Source of the DNA: Alsobacter ponti
GTDB lineage: Bacteria > Pseudomonadota > Alphaproteobacteria > Rhizobiales > Beijerinckiaceae
Reading direction: 5' to 3'
DNA length: 64,000 nt
NCBI RefSeq assembly: GCF_024294805.1
Contig: NZ_JANCLU010000001.1
Coordinates: 310,001 to 374,000, forward strand
The position numbers were made by a program, and so were the translations under genes. Shown in pieces: positions 20,759 to 28,811 of this stretch (positions within the stretch are counted from its first letter, which is position 1; the number at the start of each line of letters is the position of its first letter). The notes below the pieces were generated by a model, which worked only from the letters and a program-made list of their open reading frames with translations, was not told the DNA's origin and made no database searches.

Positions 20759-21762
20759 GCAGCACTCTCCGTTTCGCCCTCGGGGCCGTCGTCCTCGCCG
20801 CGCTCGTGGTGCTGTTCAGCGCGATGTTCGTCGTGCCGCAGACCGCGCAGGCGCTGGTGTTCCAGTTCGGCCGGGTCGCCCGCCCGCCGATCACCCAGCC
20901 GGGCCTCTACTTCAAGTGGCCGCTCATCGAGAACGTCATCGAGATCGACAAGCGCATTCTCGACCTCGAGCTTCCCTCGCAGGAAGTCATCGCGTCGGAC
21001 CAGAAGCGCCTCGTCGTCGACGCCTTCACGCGCTACCGGGTCGTCGATCCGCTGCGCTTCTACCAGAGCGTCAACAACGTGGCGGGCGCCAACATGCGCC
21101 TGACCTCGATCGTCAACTCGACGGTTCGCACGGTGCTCGCCGAGGCGAACTTCGCCACGGTGGTGCGCACCGACCGCGCCGGCCTGATGCAGCGCATCCG
21201 CGACGACGTGAACCGCCAGGCCACGGGCCTCGGCATCGAGGTCGTCGATGTCCGGCTGCGCCGCGCCGACCTGCCGGAGCAGAACAGCCAGGCGGTGTTC
21301 CAGCGCATGCAGACGGAACGCCAGCGCGAGGCGGCGGACATTCGCGCGCAGGGCTCGCAGCTGTCGCAGACGATCCGCGCCAAGGCGGACCGCGAGGTGA
21401 CGGTGCTGCGCGCCGACGCGACGCGGCGGGCCGACGAACTGCGCGGCCAGGGCGAGGCGGAGCGGAACCGCATCACGGCGGAAGCCTTCGGGCGCGATCC
21501 CGAGTTCTTCGGCTTCTACCGCTCGATGCAGGCCTACGAGGCGTCGCTGCGCGGGAGCGACACGCGCCTCCTGCTCAGCCCGGACTCGTCGTTCTTCCGC
21601 TACTTCGCCGCGCCTTACGAAGCCAAGGAGCAGCAGCGCCTGCCGACCAAGGCTCCGGCCCCTGCGCCCGGCGCCCAGGCCCCTTCCGTCCAGCCCGGCG
21701 GCACGACCGGCAGCACCGCCGCGGCGACCCCGCCGGCGCCGGCGGAAGCGCCCAAGCCATGA
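20755..21762 (+). CDS. hflC: FtsH protease modulator HflC
   Basis: Partner of HflK in the FtsH-regulating membrane complex. The 335-residue protein has an N-terminal membrane helix (FALGAVVLAALVVLFSAMFVV), the SPFH domain (QALVFQFGRVARPPITQPGLYFKWP) and a coiled coil (QRMQTERQREAADIRAQG). The conserved ending of the family, DSSFFRYFA, is followed by an extra tail of about 45 Ala/Pro/Thr-rich residues. It overlaps hflK by 4 bases and is followed by the Do protease gene, a standard alphaproteobacterial order. Confidence 0.95.
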   Translation: MSSTLRFALGAVVLAALVVLFSAMFVVPQTAQALVFQFGRVARPPITQPGLYFKWPLIENVIEIDKRILDLELPSQEVIASDQKRLVVDAFTRYRVVDPLRFYQSVNNVAGANMRLTSIVNSTVRTVLAEANFATVVRTDRAGLMQRIRDDVNRQATGLGIEVVDVRLRRADLPEQNSQAVFQRMQTERQREAADIRAQGSQLSQTIRAKADREVTVLRADATRRADELRGQGEAERNRITAEAFGRDPEFFGFYRSMQAYEASLRGSDTRLLLSPDSSFFRYFAAPYEAKEQQRLPTKAPAPAPGAQAPSVQPGGTTGSTAAATPPAPAEAPKP

Positions 21763-21929
21763 CCCGGCGCGCCGCGCGTCTCCCGCCAGGGACCGCGCGG
21801 CGCTCGCCGCATCGTGTATGATGATGTAGGCCCGGCCGGCTCGCCGGGCGATGGACGGCCTTGCAAGGTCGCCGTAATGCCCCAATTCTCATGCGAATCT
21901 TCAGGCCACCCCTGACCCAGAGAACGTCC

Positions 21930-23414
21930 ATGTCGAACCGACTTCCTGCATCCCTCCGGCGGTTCGCCTTCGCCGTGGCCGTGGCGAGCGCCGCCGCGGC
22001 GACGGCGCTGCCGCCGACGCCGGCCCTAGCGCGGGCGGCCCCCGAATCCTTCGCCGACCTCGCCGCGAACGTGATCGACGCCGTCGTCAACATCTCGGCT
22101 GCCACGACGGTCACCGAGCAGCGCTCGCTGCAGGCGCCGCAGCTGCCGCCGGGCTCGCCGTTCCAGGAATTCTTCGACGACTTCTTCAACAATCGCGGTC
22201 CGAACGGCGGCGGCGACGCGCCGCGCCCGCAGCGGCGCTCCAGCTCGCTCGGCTCCGGGTTCGTGATCGACCCGTCCGGCATCGTGGTCACCAACAACCA
22301 CGTCATCGGCGACGCCAACGACGTCACCGTCATCTTCGCCGACGGGCGCAAGCTGAAGGCGGAGATCGTCGGCAAGGACGCCAAGATGGACCTCGCCGTG
22401 CTGCGCGTGAAGTCCGACAAGCCGCTGAAGGCGGTGAAGTTCGGCGACAGCGAGGCGGCCCGCATCGGCGACTGGGTGATGGCGATCGGCAACCCGTTCG
22501 GCCTGGGCGGCTCGGTCTCGGCCGGCATCGTCTCGGCGCGCAACCGCGACATCTCCGACCAGTCCTACGGCCAGTACATCCAGACCGACGCGGCCATCAA
22601 CAAGGGCAATTCGGGCGGACCGCTGTTCAACATGGACGGCGACGTCATCGGCATCAATACGGCGATCCTGTCGCCGTCCGGCGGTTCCATCGGCATCGGC
22701 TTCGCCGTGCCGTCGGCGCTGGCGAAGCCGGTCATCGACCAGCTGCAGAAATACGGCGAGACGCGGCGCGGCTGGCTCGGCGTGCGCATCCAGAACGTCG
22801 ACGACGCCATCGCCGAGAGCCTGGGCCTCGGCAAGGCGCGCGGCGCGCTCGTCGCGGGCATCGACGACAAGGGGCCCGCCAAGCCCGCCGGCCTCGAGGC
22901 CGGCGACGTGATCGTCAAGTTCGACGGCGTCGAGATCAAGGAATCCAAGGACCTGCCGCGCATCGTCGGTCAGACGCCGGTCGACAAGGTCGTCGACGTG
23001 GTGATCGTCCGCAAGGGCCAGGAGCTCACCAAGTCGGTCAAGCTCGGCCGCCTCGAGGAAGGCGAGAAGATCGCCAAGGCCAACGCCGCGCCGGGCGAGG
23101 CCGAGAAGCCGGTCGCCAAGAAGGCGCTGGGCCTCGAGCTGTCGCCCATGTCCGACGAGCTGCGCAAGCGCTACTCCATCAAGGAGGGCGTGCGCGGCGT
23201 GCTGGTGACGCGCGTCGACCCGAACTCCCCGGCCGCCGACAAGCGCATTACCCCCGGCGACGTGGTGGTCGAGGTGCAGCAGGAACCGGTTTCGACCCCC
23301 GACGCCATCGTCAAGCGCCTGGAGACGCTGAAGAAGGACGGCAAGAAGTCGGCCCTGCTCCTGGTCGCCAACGCGCAGGGCGACGTGCGCTTCGTGGCCA
23401 TCGGCATCGAGTAG
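21930..23414 (+). CDS. Do family periplasmic serine protease (DegP/DegQ/MucD-like)
   Basis: Periplasmic trypsin-like protease and chaperone that removes misfolded envelope proteins. From the ATG at 21930 the product is 494 residues, with a signal peptide (SNRLPASLRRFAFAVAVASA, cleavage near PALARA). The catalytic triad is His124 (TNNHVIG), Asp154 (KMDLAVLRV) and Ser228 (GNSGGPLFN). Two PDZ domains follow (RGWLGVRIQNVDDAI; GVLVTRVDPNSPAADKRI). An in-frame ATG at 21891 would add 13 residues ahead of the signal peptide, and is less likely. An 11-bp-stem terminator follows the stop. Confidence 0.94.
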   Translation: MSNRLPASLRRFAFAVAVASAAAATALPPTPALARAAPESFADLAANVIDAVVNISAATTVTEQRSLQAPQLPPGSPFQEFFDDFFNNRGPNGGGDAPRPQRRSSSLGSGFVIDPSGIVVTNNHVIGDANDVTVIFADGRKLKAEIVGKDAKMDLAVLRVKSDKPLKAVKFGDSEAARIGDWVMAIGNPFGLGGSVSAGIVSARNRDISDQSYGQYIQTDAAINKGNSGGPLFNMDGDVIGINTAILSPSGGSIGIGFAVPSALAKPVIDQLQKYGETRRGWLGVRIQNVDDAIAESLGLGKARGALVAGIDDKGPAKPAGLEAGDVIVKFDGVEIKESKDLPRIVGQTPVDKVVDVVIVRKGQELTKSVKLGRLEEGEKIAKANAAPGEAEKPVAKKALGLELSPMSDELRKRYSIKEGVRGVLVTRVDPNSPAADKRITPGDVVVEVQQEPVSTPDAIVKRLETLKKDGKKSALLLVANAQGDVRFVAIGIE

Positions 23415-23442
23415 CCCGAGCGCCGCCATCGAACTAGGATCG

Positions 23443-23480
23443 CCGGGCGCGCGGGCCGACCGCGCGCCCGGAGTGTTTTT
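23443..23480 (+). terminator. Rho-independent terminator after the Do protease gene
   Basis: Perfect 11-bp GC-only stem (23443-23453 with 23461-23471), 7-base loop, then a tail with five T residues ending at 23480. It stops only 3 bases before the ATG of the next gene. Confidence 0.85.
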
Positions 23481-23483
23481 GCG

Positions 23484-24110
23484 ATGGACCTCGACCCCCG
23501 TTTTCTCGTCCGCGACGCGGCGGCGCTGCAGGCGCGCTACGGCGAGCCCGGCGAAGCCTCGCTCGTCAAGGAGCAGGATCGCCTCACGGCCGAGTACCGC
23601 GCCCTGATCGAGGCGAGCCCCTTCGTGGCGCTCGCCACGAGCGGGCCGGGCGGGCTGGACGTCTCGCCGCGCGGCGAGTGGCCGCGCATCGTCACCATCG
23701 AGGACGACCGCACGCTGCTGCTGCCTGACCGGCGCGGCAACAACCGCATCGACAGCCTGCGCAATGTCGTCGCCGACCCGCGCGTGGCGCTGCTGTTCCT
23801 CATCCCCGGCTCGGGCCAGACGCTGCGCGTCAACGGCCAGGCGGCCATCAGCGTCGACCCGGCGCTGCTGGCTCGCTTCGCGGTCGAGGGCAAGGAGCCG
23901 CGCTCGGTCCTCGTCGTGCGGATCGAGACGGTGTTCTTCCAGTGCGCGCGGGCGGTGCTGCGGGCCGGGCTGTGGGATGCTTCGCGCCACGTCTCGCCGC
24001 GCGACCTTCCCAGCGCCGGCGACATCCTCGCCGCCTGCACCGCCGGCCGCTTCGACGGCAAGGGCTACGACAAAGAGTGGCCGGCGCGCGCCAAGGCGAC
24101 GATGTGGTGA
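23484..24110 (+). CDS. pyridoxamine 5'-phosphate oxidase family protein
   Basis: Flavin-binding split-barrel protein of 208 residues similar to the MSMEG_1061/PNPOx-like family; ligand may be FMN or F420-like, and the reaction is unknown. Visible features are the strand ASPFVALATSGPGGLDVSPRG, the phosphate-binding stretch LLLPDRRGNNRIDSLRNVVADP and the end segment TVFFQCARAVLRAGLWDASR. The ATG at 23484 lies directly after a terminator U-run and has no Shine-Dalgarno sequence, so translation may be leaderless or start differently. Convergent with serB. Confidence 0.85.
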   Translation: MDLDPRFLVRDAAALQARYGEPGEASLVKEQDRLTAEYRALIEASPFVALATSGPGGLDVSPRGEWPRIVTIEDDRTLLLPDRRGNNRIDSLRNVVADPRVALLFLIPGSGQTLRVNGQAAISVDPALLARFAVEGKEPRSVLVVRIETVFFQCARAVLRAGLWDASRHVSPRDLPSAGDILAACTAGRFDGKGYDKEWPARAKATMW

Positions 24111-24123
24111 GGCCGGGCGCGGC

Positions 24124-25035
24124 TCAGGCTACGAACTCGTCGCGGCGATAGCCCTGCACGTAGAGCAGGGCGGAGAGGTCGGCGTGGTCGATGCGCGCGT
24201 GCGCGGCGGCGGCGACCGCGGGCTTGGCGTGGTAGGCGACCCCGAGCCCGGCCTCGCCGAGCATGGCGAGGTCGTTGGCCCCGTCGCCCACCGCCATCGT
24301 CTCGGCCGGCGTCAGTCCGTGGCGCTCGCGCAATTCGATGAGCGAGGCCAGCTTGGCCTCGCGGCCGAGGATCGGCTCGCTGACAAAGCCGGCGAAACGG
24401 TCGTCCTCGACCACCAGCACGTTGGCGCGGTTCTCGTGGAAGCCGAGCTCCTCGGCGATGCGCGAGGTGAACAGCGTGAAGCCGCCGGAGACGAGCGCGG
24501 TGTGCGCGCCGTTGGCGCGCATGGTGCGCACCAGCTCGCGCCCGCCCGGCGTCAGCGTGATGCGCTCGGCGACGACCTGCGCGACGATGCCGGCGTCCAG
24601 CCCGCGCAGCAGGGCGACGCGCTCGCGCAGCGCCGGCTCGAAGGCGATCTCGCCGCGCATGGCGCGCTCGGTGATGGCCGCGACGTGGGCCTTCTTGCCG
24701 ACGAAGTCGGCCAGCTCGTCGATGCACTCCTGGCCGATCATGGTGGAGTCCATGTCGGCGAGGAACAGCTTCTTGCGGCGTCCGGCGCGGGGCTGCACCA
24801 CCACGTCGATGGGCGCGCCGTCGAGGGCGGCGCGCACAAGGTCGGAGAGGGCGCGCGGATCCCCGTCCACCTCGCCGAACGGCAGGTCGGCGGCGACGCC
24901 AGGGGCCAACCAGGCCGGCGCGCCGGCGCGCGGCAACACTTGCGCGGCGCGCGCCAGAAGGGCATCGGTGAGCGCGGGGCGCGCCGGGCTCGACACCAGG
25001 GTCGCGACGCACGGCAGGGTCTGATCGGCGGTCAT
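24124..25035 (-). CDS. serB: phosphoserine phosphatase SerB
   Basis: HAD-family phosphatase for the last step of serine biosynthesis. The 303-residue protein has an N-terminal ACT-like domain and the HAD motifs: motif I FLADMDSTMIGQECIDELA (nucleophile and acid Asp), motif II ALVSGGFTLF, the motif III Lys (ILGREAKLASL) and motif IV GDGANDLAMLGEAGLGVAYHAKP. The ATG at 25035 overlaps the divergent miaA ATG in a shared CATG; an in-frame ATG at 25065 is also possible. Confidence 0.95.
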   Translation of the reverse strand: MTADQTLPCVATLVSSPARPALTDALLARAAQVLPRAGAPAWLAPGVAADLPFGEVDGDPRALSDLVRAALDGAPIDVVVQPRAGRRKKLFLADMDSTMIGQECIDELADFVGKKAHVAAITERAMRGEIAFEPALRERVALLRGLDAGIVAQVVAERITLTPGGRELVRTMRANGAHTALVSGGFTLFTSRIAEELGFHENRANVLVVEDDRFAGFVSEPILGREAKLASLIELRERHGLTPAETMAVGDGANDLAMLGEAGLGVAYHAKPAVAAAAHARIDHADLSALLYVQGYRRDEFVA

Positions 25036-26002
25036 GGTCACTCTCGGGCCCTCGGGTCCGTTCATTGCGGGGCAGCGCGTGGCGCATCCATTTCGGGCCA
25101 TCCTCATCGCAGGCCCCACGGCCAGCGGCAAGTCCGCGCTCGCCATCCGCCTCGCGCAAGAGCTGGGCGGGGCAGTCGTCAACGCGGATTCGATGCAGGT
25201 CTACCGCGACCTGCGCATCATCACGGCCCGGCCGACGGAGGAGGAGGAGGCGCAGGCCCCGCACCGCCTGTTCGGATACGCCGACGCGGCCGAGAACCTG
25301 TCGGTGGCGCGCTGGCTGGAGGCGGCGCGCGCCGCCGTCGCGGAGGTCGAGGGGCGCGGGCTGCTGCCGATCGTGACGGGCGGCACCGGGCTCTATTTCC
25401 GCGCCCTCACGGAGGGGCTGTCCAACATCCCGCCCGTGCCCGCCGATCTGCGCGAGCGGCTGCGCGCCCTGGCGGAGACGCTGCCGGCCGAGGAACTGCA
25501 CGCCAGGCTGGCGGAGCGCGACCCGGCCACCGCGGCGACGCTGAAGCCGGCCGACCGCCAGCGCACGCTGCGGGCGCTGGAGGTGTTCGAGGCGTCGGGG
25601 CGGCCGCTGCTCAGCTTCCACGGCGAGCGCGAGGGCGCGGTGCTGGAGGCGGATTCCTGCCTGCGCGCGTTCCTCGCGCCAGACCGCGACGACCTCTACG
25701 CCCGCATCGACCGGCGCTTCGACGCGATGATCAGCCTCGGCGCTCTGGAGGAAGTGCGCCGGCTGGCGCAGCGCGAGCTGAGCCCGGCGCTGCCGGCGAT
25801 GCGTGCCCACGGCGTGCCGTGGCTGACGCGGGCGCTGCGCGACGAGATGACGCTCGGCGAGGCCATCGAGCGCGCCAAGCTCGACACCCGTCACTACGCC
25901 AAGCGGCAATTCACCTGGTTCCGGCACCAGGGGCAGGGGTGGGACTGGCTCGCCCCGGACGCGGCGGAGGCGGAGATCCTGCGCCGCCTGGGCCGGGTGT
26001 GA
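25034..26002 (+). CDS. miaA: tRNA dimethylallyltransferase MiaA
   Basis: Adds a dimethylallyl group to A37 of tRNAs reading UNN codons. The P-loop is LIAGPTASGKSALAIRLA, followed by VNADSMQVYRDLRIITARPT, TGGTGLYFRALTEGLS, the catalytic-region RQRTLRALEVFEASGRPL and RHYAKRQFTWFRHQ, all standard. The 322-residue start at 25034 would share bases with the serB start; GTG at 25079, 15 codons on, leaves the complete domain and avoids the overlap. It precedes the ilvI leader. Confidence 0.95.
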   Translation: MVTLGPSGPFIAGQRVAHPFRAILIAGPTASGKSALAIRLAQELGGAVVNADSMQVYRDLRIITARPTEEEEAQAPHRLFGYADAAENLSVARWLEAARAAVAEVEGRGLLPIVTGGTGLYFRALTEGLSNIPPVPADLRERLRALAETLPAEELHARLAERDPATAATLKPADRQRTLRALEVFEASGRPLLSFHGEREGAVLEADSCLRAFLAPDRDDLYARIDRRFDAMISLGALEEVRRLAQRELSPALPAMRAHGVPWLTRALRDEMTLGEAIERAKLDTRHYAKRQFTWFRHQGQGWDWLAPDAAEAEILRRLGRV

Positions 26003-26049
26003 CGGCGGCCCGGCGGCCCCGGTCGGTGCGAAATTCGCCCCGCCAGTCC

Positions 26050-26078
26050 TTGACGCCGACCGGCGGGACGACTAGTGT
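26050..26078 (+). promoter_or_regulatory. probable promoter of the ilvI leader, with dyad
   Basis: TTGACG (26050-26055) and TAGTGT (26073-26078) are 17 bases apart, a good housekeeping-sigma promoter. A dyad CGGGAC/GTCCCG (26064-26069 and 26077-26082) around ACTAGT overlaps the -10 element and could bind a regulator. Confidence 0.6.
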
Positions 26079-26108
26079 CCCGCAACTTTCCACGCCGAGG
26101 AGCGCATC

Positions 26109-26159
26109 GTGCGCAACATTCTTATCGTAAGCGGAGCGCCAGACACGGGACGGCCCTAG
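26109..26159 (+). CDS. ilvI operon leader peptide
   Basis: A 16-codon frame with GTG start, a GAGGAG ribosome-binding site 6 bases upstream (26097-26102) and the product MRNILIVSGAPDTGRP. It contains consecutive Ile-Leu-Ile-Val codons (26118-26129), the end products of the pathway encoded downstream, and lies 30 bases before an intrinsic terminator. This is the arrangement of a ribosome-mediated transcription attenuator. The peptide itself need have no function. Confidence 0.82.
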   Translation: MRNILIVSGAPDTGRP

Positions 26160-26189
26160 GCCGGCATCCTGCAACTGGCGCTGCGACCG

Positions 26190-26212
26190 AGGCCCCCTGG
26201 AGGGCCTTTTTT
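26190..26212 (+). terminator. attenuator terminator before ilvI
   Basis: Stem AGGCCC/GGGCCT (26190-26195 with 26202-26207), 6-base loop, and a run of six T residues (26207-26212). It sits between the leader peptide stop and ilvI, so it must be read through for ilvI expression. Confidence 0.82.
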
Positions 26213-26284
26213 ATTGCCCCGACTTCCGAACATCCCGGCCCGAGCAGACAGGCCGACCAGCATGAACCCGATGGGAGCAGACCG

Positions 26285-28045
26285 ATGACCCGACAGATGA
26301 CCGGCGCCGAGATGGTCGTCCAGGCGCTTCAGGACCAGGGTGTGGAGCACATCTTCGGGTATCCGGGCGGGGCGGTGCTGCCGATCTACGACGCGCTGTT
26401 CCACCAGGACAAGGTGCGCCACGTCCTCGTCCGCCACGAGCAGGGCGCGGTCCACGCGGCGGAGGGCTACGCCCGGTCCTCGGGCAAGGTCGGCTGCGTG
26501 CTGGTCACCTCCGGCCCCGGCGCGACCAACGCGGTCACCGGCCTCACCGACGCGCTGCTCGACTCCATCCCGCTGGTCTGCATCACCGGCCAGGTGCCGA
26601 CGCACCTCATCGGCTCGGACGCCTTCCAGGAGTGCGACACGGTCGGCATCACGCGCCACTGCACCAAGCACAACTACCTGGTGAAGCGCATCGAGGACCT
26701 GCCGCGCATCCTGCACGAGGCCTTCTACGTCGCCTCGAACGGGCGGCCGGGCCCCGTCGTCATCGACATCCCGAAGGACGTGCAGTTCGCCAAGGGCCAG
26801 TATGCGCGGCCGATGTCGAACCAGCACAAGACCTACCGGCCGCAGATCAAGGGCGACGCCGGCAAGATCAAGGCGGCGATCGACCTGATGGCCACGGCCA
26901 AGCGGCCGGTGTTCTACACCGGTGGCGGCGTCATCAATTCCGGCCCGCAGGCCTCGGAGCTGCTGCGCGAGCTGGTGGCGCTGACCGGCTTCCCGATCAC
27001 CTCGACGCTGATGGGCCTGGGCGCCTATCCGGCGGCGGGCCCGCAGTGGCTGGGCATGCTCGGCATGCACGGCACCTACGAGGCCAACCTGGCGATGCAC
27101 GACTGCGACGTCATGATCTGCATCGGCGCGCGCTTCGACGACCGCATCACCGGCCGGCTGGACGCCTTCTCGCCGAAGTCGAAGAAGATCCACGTCGACA
27201 TCGACCCCTCGTCGATCAACAAGAACGTGCATGTCGACATCGGCATCGTCGGCGATTGCGGCCACGTGCTGGAGGACATGGTGCGCCTGTGGCGGGCCCA
27301 GTCGCCGCAGGTGGACAAGCCCGCGCTGGCCGAGTGGTGGAATCGCATCGACGGCTGGCGCGCGCGCAACTGCCTGGCCTTCCGCAAGGACGCCAACGTC
27401 ATCAAGCCGCAATACGCCATCCAGCGCCTCTACGAGCTGACCAAGGACCGCGACGTCTACATCACGACCGAGGTCGGCCAGCACCAGATGTGGGCGGCGC
27501 AGTATTTCCACTTCCAGGAGCCGAACCGCTGGATGACCTCGGGCGGGCTCGGCACGATGGGCTACGGCCTGCCGGCGGCGGTCGGCGCGCAACTCGCGCA
27601 TCCCGGCTCGCTGGTCATCGACATCGCCGGCGAGGCCTCGGTGCTGATGAACATGCAGGAGATGTCGACGGCGCTGCAGCATCGCCTGCCGATCAAGGTG
27701 TTCATCCTCAACAACGAGTACATGGGCATGGTGCGCCAGTGGCAGGAGCTGCTGCACGGCGGGCGCTACTCGGAGAGCTATTCGGCGGCGCTGCCGGACT
27801 TCGTGAAGCTGGCCGAGGCCTATGGCGGCCATGGCATCCGCTGCTCGGACCCTGCCGACCTCGACCGCGCCATCCTCGAGATGATCGACACGCCGAAGCC
27901 GGTGATCTTCGACTGCCTCGTCGCCAAGGAGGAGAACTGCTTCCCGATGATCCCGTCGGGCAAGGCGCACAACGAAATGATCCTGCCCGACTTCGAGGGC
28001 AAGACCGGCGACATCATCGACGCGCGCGGCCGCGAGCTGGTGTGA
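26285..28045 (+). CDS. ilvI: acetolactate synthase, large (catalytic) subunit
   Basis: Thiamine-diphosphate enzyme making acetolactate or acetohydroxybutyrate, the first common step to Val, Leu and Ile. The 586-residue protein has the N-terminal PYR domain with the catalytic Glu in VRHEQGAVHAAEGYARSSG, the central FAD-binding domain and the C-terminal PP domain (TSGGLGTMGYGLPAAVGAQ, NNEYMGMVRQWQELLHGGRY). In the metal/ThDP motif the usual GDA is GEA (DIAGEASVLMNMQE), a conservative change of a metal ligand. The small subunit gene is not adjacent but 1.5 kb downstream. Expression is probably controlled by the leader attenuator. Confidence 0.95.
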   Translation: MTRQMTGAEMVVQALQDQGVEHIFGYPGGAVLPIYDALFHQDKVRHVLVRHEQGAVHAAEGYARSSGKVGCVLVTSGPGATNAVTGLTDALLDSIPLVCITGQVPTHLIGSDAFQECDTVGITRHCTKHNYLVKRIEDLPRILHEAFYVASNGRPGPVVIDIPKDVQFAKGQYARPMSNQHKTYRPQIKGDAGKIKAAIDLMATAKRPVFYTGGGVINSGPQASELLRELVALTGFPITSTLMGLGAYPAAGPQWLGMLGMHGTYEANLAMHDCDVMICIGARFDDRITGRLDAFSPKSKKIHVDIDPSSINKNVHVDIGIVGDCGHVLEDMVRLWRAQSPQVDKPALAEWWNRIDGWRARNCLAFRKDANVIKPQYAIQRLYELTKDRDVYITTEVGQHQMWAAQYFHFQEPNRWMTSGGLGTMGYGLPAAVGAQLAHPGSLVIDIAGEASVLMNMQEMSTALQHRLPIKVFILNNEYMGMVRQWQELLHGGRYSESYSAALPDFVKLAEAYGGHGIRCSDPADLDRAILEMIDTPKPVIFDCLVAKEENCFPMIPSGKAHNEMILPDFEGKTGDIIDARGRELV

Positions 28046-28103
28046 CCGGGAGCGCGGGGCGGGCGGCTTCCGAGGAAGCGTCCGTCGCCGCGAGGGGGGC
28101 GAC

Positions 28104-28799
28104 ATGCGGACCATCGGCCTCATCGGCGGGATGAGCTGGGAATCGACGGCGATCTACTACCGCCTCGTCAACGAGGCGGTGCGCGCGCGGCTCGGTGGGC
28201 TGCACTCGGCGCGCGTGCTGCTGTGGTCGTTCGATTTCGACGACATCGCCCGCATGCAGACGGCGGGCGACTGGGACGCCGCCGGCGCGGCGCTCGCCGG
28301 GGCGGCGCGCGGGCTGCGGGACGGCGGCGCCGAGGCGCTGGTGCTGTGCACCAACACCATGCACAAGGTCGCCGACGCCATCGCCGGGGCTGTCGACCTG
28401 CCGTTCATCCACCTCGCCGACGTCACCGCCGCCGCGATCCGGCGCGCCGGCTGCCGCAAGCCGCTGCTGCTGGCGACGCGCTACACCATGGAGGACGACT
28501 TCTATGTCGGCCGCCTTCGCGACCGGCACGGCATCGAGGCGATCACGCCCGACGCCGAGGGGCGGGCGCTGACCCACTCCATCATTTACGACGAACTGTG
28601 CCGCGGCATCGTGCGCGACGCCTCGCGCGAGGCGCTGCTGGGCGTCGTCGCCGCCGCCCGCGCTCGGGGGGCCGACGGCGTCATCCTGGGCTGCACGGAG
28701 CTCGGCATGATCCTCGACCGGACCTGCTGCGCCGAACCCGTCTTCGACACCACGAGGCTGCACGCCGAGGCGGCGGTCGACTTTTCCCTCGCCGCCTGA
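28104..28799 (+). CDS. aspartate/glutamate racemase family protein
   Basis: Cofactor-independent racemase-like protein of 231 residues. It starts with the family signature MRTIGLIGGMSWESTAIYYR, and shows the two catalytic cysteines in VLCTNTMHKVAD and ILGCTELGMIL. Aspartate racemase is the likeliest activity. It lies between the two acetolactate synthase subunit genes, 58 bases after ilvI and 12 bases before a GST gene, so it is probably read from the ilv promoter. Confidence 0.88.
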   Translation: MRTIGLIGGMSWESTAIYYRLVNEAVRARLGGLHSARVLLWSFDFDDIARMQTAGDWDAAGAALAGAARGLRDGGAEALVLCTNTMHKVADAIAGAVDLPFIHLADVTAAAIRRAGCRKPLLLATRYTMEDDFYVGRLRDRHGIEAITPDAEGRALTHSIIYDELCRGIVRDASREALLGVVAAARARGADGVILGCTELGMILDRTCCAEPVFDTTRLHAEAAVDFSLAA

Positions 28800-28811
28800 C
28801 CGGAGGACACG

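Noticed and set aside
26262-26288. An 8-codon frame (ATG 26262) overlapping the ilvI start as a second leader peptide
   Set aside because: It has no branched-chain codons and no clear ribosome-binding site, and such short overlaps arise easily by chance.
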